Below are positions 15,790-25,500 of a DNA stretch of 64,000 nucleotides, piece by piece. A program made the translations under genes and the position numbers. How positions within the stretch are numbered: the first letter of the stretch is position 1; each line of letters begins with the position of its first letter. Origin of the DNA: Pseudomaricurvus albidus (GTDB taxonomy: Bacteria > Pseudomonadota > Gammaproteobacteria > Pseudomonadales > Cellvibrionaceae). The stretch spans positions 1 to 64,000 of the forward strand of contig NZ_JAHKRS010000008.1 in NCBI RefSeq assembly GCF_018863235.1. The letters run 5' to 3'. The notes under the pieces were generated by a model. It saw nothing but the letters and a program-made list of their open reading frames with translations, did not search any database and was not told the DNA's origin.

Positions 15790-16428
15790 ATGTGTGGTCG
15801 CTTTAATATCTCGATGACCAAAGGCATGGTGGATTTGGTGGACGATCTGGGTGTTTCGGTCACACTGGCAGAGCAGTACAACATCGCTCCCACCGAGCCG
15901 GTGCCCATCTTCTACGAGCAGGACGGGCAGCGCGAGTGCCACCTGGCCCGCTGGTGGTTGACCCCCAGCTGGTCGTCTGGCCCGGACACCCAATTCGCTA
16001 TGTTCAACGCGCGGTCTGAAAATCTGGAAACCAGTCGGGCCTACAAGGGGCTGTTTCATCACAAGCGCTGCGTGATTCCCTGCAGCTCGTTCATCGAGTG
16101 GCAGAAAGGGCCTTCTGGGAAACAACCCATTGAGCTGTTCCGCGAAGACGGCGCCATTGCCTTTGCCGGACTGTGGGATTGCTGGAACGATGAAATTATC
16201 TCCTGCACGATCATCACCACCGAAGCGGCACCGGAGATTGAGGCGATTCACAATCGCATGCCGGTGATGCTGGACCATGATGCCCGTAATCGCTGGCTGG
16301 ATATGAGCCAGCCTTCCGACGATCTGAAAGACCTGTTCGAACCCAGATTGCCCTATCCCATCGCACACCGGCCGGTTGATCCGGTGATCAACAACAGTCG
16401 ACACAAGGTGTTGCCCGCGGCCATTTGA
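15790..16428 (+). CDS. SOS-response-associated peptidase family protein (SRAP; YedK/HMCES-like)
   Basis: 212 residues. The protein begins MCGRFN; after Met removal Cys2 is the residue that forms a thiazolidine crosslink with abasic sites in single-stranded DNA (known for YedK/HMCES). Other SRAP landmarks: YNIAPTEPVPI, FNARSENLETS, RCVIPCSSFIEWQ (active-site Glu) and HNRMPVML (His). The longer ORF from 15739 is rejected because Cys2 must be N-terminal and a CAGGAG site precedes 15790. It diverges from umuDC around the LexA box. Confidence 0.93.
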   Translation: MCGRFNISMTKGMVDLVDDLGVSVTLAEQYNIAPTEPVPIFYEQDGQRECHLARWWLTPSWSSGPDTQFAMFNARSENLETSRAYKGLFHHKRCVIPCSSFIEWQKGPSGKQPIELFREDGAIAFAGLWDCWNDEIISCTIITTEAAPEIEAIHNRMPVMLDHDARNRWLDMSQPSDDLKDLFEPRLPYPIAHRPVDPVINNSRHKVLPAAI

Positions 16429-16523
16429 GGTGGGTTGGGTGAGCTGTTGTGGAGACTTTCACATGTCTCTTCTATGCTTTTGCCAGCAACAATACTTAAC
16501 AGTACAACTAAAGGGAATTGCCC

Positions 16524-18401
16524 ATGCGAAACTTTAGGAACCTCGGCCTGACTTTGTGTGTGGGCTTGCTTCAACTTTATTGTCTCTGTTCTGTTGCAGA
16601 GGCTGAAACGCAGGCCGACATCATTTATCACAATGGCACGGTGATCACGATCAATGATGATCAGCCCGAAGCGGAGGCCGTTGCGGTAAAGGACGGCAAG
16701 ATTGTTGCCGTGGGTGATGACGATGAAGTCATGAAGACGGTTGGTGCGAACACCGCTAAAGTCAATTTGGGCGGTAAGACGCTATTGCCCGGTTTTGTGG
16801 ATGCCCACGGACACGCTTATCTGATTGGCATACAGGCGACCAGTGCCAATCTGCTGCCGCCGCCTGATGGTTCCGGTAAGGATATCGCGTCTCTACAGGG
16901 TCTGTTGAAAGACTGGGTGGCTAACCATGAGGATCGGGTGAAGCGTGTCGGCTGGATCGTAGGTTTTGGTTATGATGATTCACAGCTGGCCGAAAGTCGG
17001 CACCCGACGCGGGAGGATCTCGACAAGGTGTCCACAGAGTTGCCGGTGCTGATCATTCATCAGTCGGGACATTTGGGGGTGGCCAACAGCAAGGCGCTGG
17101 AACTGGCCGGGGTCACCGCGGAGACACCAAACCCCAAGGGCGGGGTGTTTCGTCGCAAACCGCAATCGCAAGAGCCGAATGGCGTGATGGAAGAGTACGC
17201 CTTTTTCTATCTGGTGAGTAAGCTGGTGGCCAACTTCGACAACAACATCAATGAAGTACTTGTGGAAGAGGGCACCCGGTTAGCAGCTTCTTTTGGCTAT
17301 ACCACGGTGCAGGAAGGGCGTGCCAGTGGAGATGGGCTGGCAGCCATGAAGCGAGTGGCTGCTGCAGACAAGTTGCTGGTCGATCTGGTGGCCTATCCGG
17401 ACATATTGGCTGTGGAGGATATCCAGCCCTCGTTAACCTACCGTAACCGCTATCGTGTCGGTGGTGCCAAGCTCACTATCGATGGCTCGCCTCAGGGTAA
17501 GACGGCCTGGCTGACTCAGCCTTATTTTGTGCCTCCGGATGGACAGTCAAAAGACTACCGTGGTTATGGCGCCATTGATGAACAAACTGCTTATGCTGCC
17601 GTCGAAAAAGCCTTTTCCAATGGTTGGCAAATCCTGACCCATGCCAATGGTGATGCGGCCAGTGACGTGTTGATTGAAGCCGTACGTCGCGCCAGAGAAA
17701 AATATCCCGATGTGAATAATCGTCCAGTGCTGATTCATGGTCAGGTGCTGCGTGAAGAGCAGGTGGATCAGTTGAAAGAACTCGATATTTTTCCTTCGCT
17801 GTTTCCCATGCACACGTTTTACTGGGGCGATTGGCACAGGGAGTCGGTACTGGGGCCTGAGAGGGCTGAAAATATTTCTCCCACGGGCTGGGTGTTGGCA
17901 CGAGACATGAAGTTCAGTACCCACCACGATGCACCGGTGGCGCTGCCTAATTCCATGCGCATCCTGTCTGCGACGGTTACGCGCACCACGCGTACGGGGC
18001 GGGTGTTGGGCGCCGATCACCGTGTGCCGGTGGCGACAGCACTTAAGGCCATGACACTGTGGCCCGCCTGGCAGCATTTTGAAGAGCAATCCAAGGGATC
18101 GATTGAAGTTGGCAAACTCGCTGATTTTGTCATCCTTTCTGACAACCCTCTTACTGTAGCTCCGGAGAAGTTGTCAGCACTCAAAGTGCTGGAGACTGTC
18201 AAAGAAGGACGTTCTGTCTTCCGGCGGGAGGAGCAATCCGCCTCCATCTCGTCGCCGGCGCTGTTCGGGGTATCGCCTGCCTCTGCGGATGATTGGGAGC
18301 AAGGTATTGCCGGTGTTCCTCATGTTCATGGGGACGGATGTTTTAACCCTGGTCTGGAGGTGCTGGTGAAGGCTTTGGAAGGGGCTGGTTCGGCTCGGTA
18401 A
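16524..18401 (+). CDS. Exported amidohydrolase (YtcJ-like)
   Basis: 625 residues. Signal peptide about residues 1-28 (LGLTLCVGLLQLYCLCSVAEA). The composite amidohydrolase domain starts with IIYHNGTVITIND and the metal-binding motif DAHGHAYL (D-x-H-x-H), with further histidines in IIHQSGHLGV, ILTHANGDAA, VLIHGQVL and FSTHHDAPVA, and ends GKLADFVILSDNP. This is the YtcJ/amidohydrolase-3 group, hydrolysing unknown amides or imides in the periplasm. ATG at 16524 has AAGGGA seven bases upstream; the TTG at 16518 does not. A terminator-like hairpin follows. Confidence 0.9.
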   Translation: MRNFRNLGLTLCVGLLQLYCLCSVAEAETQADIIYHNGTVITINDDQPEAEAVAVKDGKIVAVGDDDEVMKTVGANTAKVNLGGKTLLPGFVDAHGHAYLIGIQATSANLLPPPDGSGKDIASLQGLLKDWVANHEDRVKRVGWIVGFGYDDSQLAESRHPTREDLDKVSTELPVLIIHQSGHLGVANSKALELAGVTAETPNPKGGVFRRKPQSQEPNGVMEEYAFFYLVSKLVANFDNNINEVLVEEGTRLAASFGYTTVQEGRASGDGLAAMKRVAAADKLLVDLVAYPDILAVEDIQPSLTYRNRYRVGGAKLTIDGSPQGKTAWLTQPYFVPPDGQSKDYRGYGAIDEQTAYAAVEKAFSNGWQILTHANGDAASDVLIEAVRRAREKYPDVNNRPVLIHGQVLREEQVDQLKELDIFPSLFPMHTFYWGDWHRESVLGPERAENISPTGWVLARDMKFSTHHDAPVALPNSMRILSATVTRTTRTGRVLGADHRVPVATALKAMTLWPAWQHFEEQSKGSIEVGKLADFVILSDNPLTVAPEKLSALKVLETVKEGRSVFRREEQSASISSPALFGVSPASADDWEQGIAGVPHVHGDGCFNPGLEVLVKALEGAGSAR

Positions 18402-18413
18402 TGGTCTTTGCCC

Positions 18414-18441
18414 AGAGCCTTAAAATTTCTCTTAAGGCTCT
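18414..18441 (+). terminator. Terminator-like hairpin after the amidohydrolase gene
   Basis: Perfect 10-bp arms AGAGCCTTAA and TTAAGGCTCT around an eight-base loop, 12 bp after the stop codon, followed by TCCTGTT. The T-run is weak. Confidence 0.6.
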
Positions 18442-18705
18442 TCCTGTTGATTGTGTCTGCGGTTCATTCTGCTGCCGGTTCTGATGCGGTTTTTGCGATA
18501 GACCTCCCATCTGTTAATCAATTTATGACAGACCGGTGTTTATTGGCTATAACTTGTGTTACAAGTTTGTTGAATTGAGTGACGGCAGCGGCAGGATAAT
18601 TCCTTATGGTATTGAGGTGGATTGGGAACCGTGTAGGGGGGTGAAGTCTGCGGTTACTTACTTCATGGGGTCGGTTGTATAGGGGGCGGTCAGACAAGCT
18701 CATAG

Positions 18706-18779
18706 GAATAACGACGTCTCGAACACTACGCCTCGAATAACTAGGTCTTGAATAACTACGCCTCGAATAACTACGTCTC
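18706..18779. repeat. 15-bp tandem array, five units
   Basis: Units of the form GAATAACTACGCCTC: 18706-18720, 18721-18734 (one base short), 18735-18749, 18750-18764 and 18765-18779. The array abuts the ATG at 18781 of the solute-binding-protein gene. Being about 1.5 helical turns per unit, it is not an obvious phased operator; it may be a mini-satellite or a regulatory spacer. Confidence 0.75.
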
Positions 18780-18780
18780 G

Positions 18781-19587
18781 ATGACAGGCTCATGCATGGG
18801 AAGCACATTTTTTAAATTGATTTTACCGATTGTTCTGGGGCTCTGGTCTTTTCCGTTAATCGCAGAAGAAAAACCCACCATTCGGGTGGCAATGGCTGAA
18901 AACTTCTATCCCTTCTATGGCATGGATGCAGAGGGGGTGGCGACCGGTGCCTCTATCGAAATTGCCGAAGCGGTGCTGGAGCGTCTGGGGTATGACGTGC
19001 GAGTGACGCAATATTCGGATATGCGTTCCGTATTGGAAGCTTTGGCGTCCGGTCGTCAGGATCTGGTGGTGAACCTGACGAAAACACCGGAGCGGAGCAA
19101 AATTGCCTTGTTTACCTCGACCCCTCATCTGCATGAAACCCAGGACATGATCGTGCGGGCCGACAGTCGCATAACGCTCAGTCATCGCCTGCTGGATCTG
19201 GCCAGATACCGCATTGGGGTGGTGTTTGGCTGGACCTACGGGCCGGAATTTGACGCAGCCCATTTTCTTCATAAAGAACCGGTACTGGATTCGACGGCCC
19301 AGTTAAAAGGATTGCTTGCCGGGCGTTTTGACCTGGCCGTGAATAATCGGCAATTCTTCATGAGCCGTGCCGAGTCCCTCGGCATTGACAATGCCTTCAA
19401 GGTGCTCGAGCCTGCGGTGTACTCGTTGCCCGTCAACATCGCTGTCTCACGCAAGTTTGAACGTTCCTCCGAGCTTCGCGATCGACTCGAACAGGCGGTG
19501 AGTGATTTTATCCAGACGGAAGACTATACCCGCATCCAGAAACAGTATGGTTTCAAGGTTTCACCGCTGACAGGGGTGAGACCATGA
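18781..19587 (+). CDS. Periplasmic solute-binding protein (SBP_bac_3 type), partner of the downstream kinase
   Basis: 268 residues from ATG 18781 (ATG 18796 also possible; the TTG at 18748 lies in the tandem repeat and is rejected). Signal peptide: FFKLILPIVLGLWSFPLIA, cleaved before EEKPTIRV. The fold is a family-3 extracellular solute-binding protein: IRVAMAENFYPFYGMDAEGVATG, GRQDLVVNLTKTPERS, GRFDLAVNNRQF. There are no ABC permease or ATPase genes nearby, and the kinase start overlaps its last four bases (ATGA), so it is probably a ligand sensor feeding the kinase rather than a transporter component (inference). Confidence 0.85.
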   Translation: MTGSCMGSTFFKLILPIVLGLWSFPLIAEEKPTIRVAMAENFYPFYGMDAEGVATGASIEIAEAVLERLGYDVRVTQYSDMRSVLEALASGRQDLVVNLTKTPERSKIALFTSTPHLHETQDMIVRADSRITLSHRLLDLARYRIGVVFGWTYGPEFDAAHFLHKEPVLDSTAQLKGLLAGRFDLAVNNRQFFMSRAESLGIDNAFKVLEPAVYSLPVNIAVSRKFERSSELRDRLEQAVSDFIQTEDYTRIQKQYGFKVSPLTGVRP

Positions 19588-22500
19588 TGAACGTGCGATG
19601 GAAAAACCTGGCGGTGGTATTGCTGGTCACCCTGGGGGTTTGGTGTGTAATCAATACACCCATGACGATGGCGTCTGAAGACCCGGTTCCCCATGAGCAG
19701 TACAATCAGGCCCGTCTTGCACAGCTGACTGAGTCGCTACGCTATCAGGACGAACTTCTGACCAGTGCAATGACCACCTATGTCTATTCGGAAAACCGTG
19801 AGTGGCTGGAGCGTTACAATCTCGCCGTCACCCGGTTTGAGGATACGCTGAGTGAGATTCGTGCGCAGGCGCCCCAAGACGCGGAAGAACACATCGACCT
19901 GATCAGCGCATTTAATGAATCCCTGGTTGAGCTGGAGCTGCGTGCCGGTGAGTATATGGCGCAGGGCGAAGTTGAAAAAGCCCGACAGGTGATGGAGTCT
20001 CCGGACTATACACAAAATAAACAGTCGCTGATTGATGCCATTGGTCGTTTGGGGGAAGCCGTGGCGACCCTGGAAAAAACCCAGCTGGTGAGTGTGCTGA
20101 CCCCCGTCATCTCAGCGGAAAGATCGGTTCGTTTGACCGATCAGGAGAAAGCCTGGATTGAGGCCAACCCTCTGGTGCTGGTGGGCAAGGAGGCAGAGTG
20201 GCCACCGTTTAATTTCGTCAATCGGGATGGATCTTATGTAGGGATCTCGGTTGATGTACTGAATCTGATTTCCGAGAAGACCGGGCTGCAGTTCACCTTC
20301 TCGGAAGCCGCCAGCTACGCAGATCTTCACACGATGCTGCGTGACCATAAAATCGATCTGGTCGCTGCGGCTTATTTTTCATCCGAACGCAGTCGTTATG
20401 CACTTCATACCCCCAGCTATCTGACATTGAAAGAATTTGTATTTTCCCGAGAGGGCAGCAACATCACTCGAATGGAAGACCTGTACGGAAAACGACTGGC
20501 GATTCCCACAGGCTATGCAACCATCGACCTCGTTAAATCGCGCATGCCCGAAATTGACATTGTTGAGTCCGAATCCATTCTGGATGCCATCGAAATGGTG
20601 CTGGCTGGTGAGGCGGAAGCGACCATGGATTCGCAGAGTGTGGTTGAATATTATCTGCAGGAAAACGCACTCTCAGGCTTTTATTCGTTTCCCAGTAATC
20701 TGGGGCAAAACCCGCTCAGAATGTTGGTGACGGGACAGAAGCCGATACTTCACTCTATTCTCACCAAAGCGATTGCGTCCATCACGCCAGATGAACGACT
20801 GGCTATATTGTCAAATTGGTTGACGTTCAGTCAGGATATGACCAGCAACCGGGAAACCGAACTGACCTCGGAAGAGAAAAGCTGGTTGCTGGAACACCCA
20901 GTGATTCGGACGGGGGCGGATCCGGATTGGGCACCGTTTGAATTTATTGACTCCGAAGGGCAGTACTCCGGGATTGTTGCCGATTATGCCGGTTTGATCA
21001 GCGAACAACTGGGTCTTCAGCTCGAGCCAGCAGACGTAGAAACCTGGGCTGAAGTCATCGACAAAGCGAGAAACAAAGAGATCGACATTCTGCCGGGATT
21101 GTCAGCCACCGACAGCCGGCGGGAGTTTCTGTTATTTACCGATACGTATTTGCGCATACCCACGGTGGTGATTTCCCGTGAGAACTCCATGGCCTCGCTG
21201 GTGAACATGGCAACCATCGAGACCTTGCCCGGTGTCACCCTGGGTGTAGTGGAAGGCTATTCGAGTACCGAGTGGGCGAAAGCCAATTACCCCGGCATTT
21301 CTTTTGTGCCGGTGGAATCTTTGAAACAGGGTCTGATACAGGTATCCGAAGGCAAGCTGGATGCAATGCTGGCCAATCAGTATTCGGCGTTGAATCTCGT
21401 CAGTGATTACGGTCTTACCGATTTGCAGATCGTGTTTCGTACCGATTACCAGTATGAGTTAAGTGTTGGTGTCAGAAACGACTGGCCTGAACTGGTGACG
21501 ATCCTTAATAAAATCATCGCCACCATCACTCCTGCTCAACGTGATGATATCCGCAATCGCTGGATCAGTATTGAATTGGGTGATGTGGTACAGGCGGATG
21601 CTGTGTCTCAAACGGAACAGCTCCCAATCATTCAGTTTGTTGTGATTACGGTAGGCTTGGCGATTCTGTTTATCGGAGTTGTCTGGATTCTCGCGCGCAA
21701 AGCGGAAGGGGCTTTTTCGCTGTATCAATCCAGACGTTTGCGATTGTTTGGCATTTTGGCGCTGTCTTCAATATTGATTGTTATTCTGGGTCTGACCTGG
21801 TATTCGCTGGAAAAAGAAGAAAACGTTGCACGTCAAAGGGCGGGGCAATCACTGGTGACGGTGCTTCATGCCACTCACGAGATGTTGCAATATTGGATTA
21901 AGGGAAGACAACGACTGGTGACCCTGATTGCCAGGGAGCAAGGACTGGAAACCCTGTTATCTTCGCAGCATGCGGACTCATCCACGGGGCATCGACCGTC
22001 GCAGCGCAGTATGGCTGCTCTTTTGGATCAGCACGATCTGGGAGCCAGCGACTGGCAGTTGTCCATGGTGTTGACCGATGGCACACCGGTCTTCAAGTCT
22101 GCACCGTCAGTCAGTCATTTAATGGATCGCTTGCGGGAAAAAGTCTTTGCCGGAGAGGTGATCTTTATTCCGCCGACGTTCAACCCGATTACGAAAAAAG
22201 TAGAGATTTACTTTGCGGCTCCAGTTGTCGATTACAACGGCAAGGCCATTGGGGCTGTGGTGGCCAGTGCCGATCCGGCTGAAGTCTTTTCTGAAATCTT
22301 GTCCCGTGGAAACACAGGAAAGTCTGGAGAAGTTTACGCGGTAGATGCCCGCGGTGTCATGCTGAGTGAAAGCCGGTTTACCGAGAGCCTGATTGATCAG
22401 GGCGTTATTCCTGTCGGTGGCCGCACCGCACTGACTTTGCGAGTGTCCAACCCCGCACACATTGTATCGCCAGATGATAACCGTGTTTATGATGAATCGA

Positions 22501-25500
22501 CGTTAACGCCTGCGGCACTGGCAATGACCCGTGGTGAAACGGGGCTGAATACCCGGGGCTTTTTGGATTACCGAGATCAAAAAGTGTTGGGCGCCTGGTA
22601 TTGGTCGCCGGAGCTTGGTCTGGGATTGGTGTCGGAAATCGACGAGGCCGAAGCACTCGAAGCTTACATTATTTCCAGAAACACTCTCTATGCGTTACTG
22701 GGAGCGACATTGTTTTTGTCTCTCAGTTTGATGGGTATTAATAACTGGATTGGTGATCGTGCGACGCGCTCTCTGGTGAAAGCCCGGGACGAACTGGAAG
22801 ACAAGGTTGAAGAGCGCACATTAGAACTCAGCAAGAGCAAGGATCAGTTCCAGAACCTGCTGGAGTCTTCACCTGATCCGATGATTGTGGCAGACGCCGG
22901 CGGCGGCATCATGATGGTGAACAAACGGGCTCAGGAATTGTTTGGCCATGAGGCGAGCGAGTTACTGGGGCAGTCCGTGGAAATGCTGGTATCGCCCGGA
23001 TATCGGGACAGCTATCGACGCTACTGTGAGGCCTACATTGAGTCCCCGGAGATTCAATCCACAAATATAGAGCACGAGTTAGTCACCCTGACGAAATCCG
23101 GAGAGCACGTTCCGGTAGAGATCAGTCTGAGCCCGATAGAATCTGAAGCGGGTACATTGATCGCAACCTCCTTGCGGGATACCTCTGAGCGTCGCAAGGC
23201 GGAACGGGCGTTGGCCGAGTCGAGAAAACTGTTGCAGGCGGTATTGGATAACTCCCCGGCACTGATCAACATGAAGGATCCCGACGGGCGTTACATGCTG
23301 GTCAACAATGTCTGGGAGCGGGTCAACCAGTGCGAGCATGACGCAGCACTGGGAAAAACCGATTATGAACTACTGCCAAAAGAGACGGCTGACAGTGTCA
23401 GGAAGAGTGACCTTCAGGCTATGGAACAGGGCGATACACTGCAGCTGGAAGAGACGTTGCGCAATCCTGATGACAGCATCAGTACGTATATCTCGTTCAA
23501 GTTTCCGGTCTTTGATGCCGACGGTGAACTGATGGCGTTGGGGGGCATCTCAACCGATATTACCGAGCTGGTTAAAGCCCGGGAAGAAGCCAACGATGCC
23601 AATCGTGCCAAGAGCGAATTTTTGGCCAACATGTCTCATGAAATTCGAACCCCCATGAACGCCATCATCGGCATGAGCTACCTCGCGTTACAAACGGAGC
23701 TGACGCCACGGCAGGAAGATTACGTCAACAAGATCAATTCGGCGGCCAATTCGTTGCTGGGTATCATCAACGACATTCTCGACTTCTCAAAGATTGAAGC
23801 GGGCAAGCTGGAGCTGGAGACTATTCCATTCAACCTCGATGAGACCATCAGTAACCTCGCCAGTTTAATGCACGTCAAGGTACAGGAAAGAGGGCTGGAA
23901 CTGTTGATCGCCATGGATCCCAAAGTACCGCTGGGCCTGGATGGTGATCCGCTCAGGCTGGGACAGATTCTGATTAACCTGGTCAATAACGCGGTCAAGT
24001 TCACCGAGTCCGGTGAAATTGTTGTCAGGATTGGCGTTCAGTCTTTAGAGGACAACAAGGTGACCCTGTTGTTTGAAGTGTCCGATACCGGGATTGGTAT
24101 GACGCCCGATCAGGTCGCCAGCCTGTTCCAGTCGTTCAGTCAGGCCGATGCCTCCACGACACGGAAATACGGTGGCACCGGGCTGGGGCTGAGTATTTGT
24201 AAACAGCTGACCCAGATGATGAACGGCGACATCTGGGTAGAAAGTGCTGAAGGTGAGGGCAGTACTTTTTCTTTCACCGTGCAAATGGGGGTCAATCCCG
24301 AGGCGGATATCGTCAAGCCGTTGCCGGATCCGGATTTGCGGGGATTGCCGGTTCTTATTGTGGATGACAGCCCGGCAGCCAGAGAAATTCTGCAGCAAGC
24401 GGCAGAGTCCCTGACATTTGAGCCTGTGACTGCGGCTTCCGGTCCTGAAGCTCTGGAACTGCTGCGTAAACATGATGAACGTGGCTACCCGTTCAGAATC
24501 GTCTTTCTGGATTGGAAAATGCCACGTATGGATGGCATCGAGTTCAATAATATCCTGCGCAATAGCCTGACTCTCAGATCGCAGCCGAAAGTGATCATGG
24601 TCACTTCCTACGACACCAATGACATGCTGCGCAAGGTTGGAAAGTCCGTTGAGGGTGTGTTGAGCAAACCGGTTTCTGCCTCGTCCATGCTGGATGCGGC
24701 CATGCTGGCTCTGGGGAGAGAAACCCGTATAGAAACTGCTGGTCAGGATAAAGTCAGTGACGAGTCCATTGCGGCTCAAGTATCCGGTGCTCAGGTGTTG
24801 CTGGTGGAAGACAACGAAATTAATCAGCAAGTCGCCACGGAGTTGCTTGAGCGAGCCGGTTTGCAGGTAGATATTGCTGACAACGGCCAGATTGCTGTCG
24901 ATAAAGTCCGCGAGCGTCCTTACGACATTGTATTGATGGATTTGCAAATGCCGGTCATGGATGGCTTTGAAGCGTCGCGGGAAATCCGGCAGGACGATCG
25001 TTTTACTTCTCTGCCCATTGTCGCCATGACGGCAAATGCCATGGCAGGTGATAAAGACCGTTGCATCGAAGCGGGGATGCAGGATCATGTCGCGAAACCG
25101 GTTAACCCCGTCGAGCTTTACAAGGCATTGGTACGCTGGATACAGCCACGGGAAGGGCTGGGAGAGGCTAAACTGCGTGTAAGGGATACCGGTCACGACG
25201 AACAACCGTTGCAATTACCAGAGGTTGAAGGACTGGATACGGTCGCAGGACTGGGGCGCTTGGGTGGCAACCGTAAACTCTATCGGGATTTGATTCACCG
25301 TTTTGCCAAAGATCAGGCGAACGCCGCGGCAGAGATAGCAGAAGCGTTGAATGCTGGCGACCTTGAATTGGCAGAGCGCACCGCGCATACCGCCAAGGGC
25401 GTGGCGGGTAATATCGGTGCCACGGCCATACAGGACGTCGCCCAGGCTTTGGAAAATGCCATCGCACAGCAGCAGACGGAGCAGATTGAAATTCTGTTGC

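Larger units (their letters stand above)
18402..18780. other. Gap ahead of the phosphorelay operon: hairpin and 15-bp tandem array
   Basis: Contains the hairpin at 18414-18441, about 240 bp with no recognised feature, a degenerate dispersed repeat (CAGACAAGCTCATAGGAATA, from 18691) and the tandem array at 18706-18779. The minus-strand ORF across this gap is a translation of the repeats. Confidence 0.55.

Noticed and set aside
18706-18779. CRISPR array
   Set aside because: Units are 15 bp and contiguous without spacers; no cas genes in the window.
18518-18808. Minus-strand ORF with RRSYS repeats
   Set aside because: Direct product of the 15-bp tandem array in the reverse frame; no coding character outside it.
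24045-25214. 389-residue minus-strand ORF inside the giant kinase gene
   Set aside because: Lies opposite intact HATPase and receiver domains; no motifs or ribosome site of its own.
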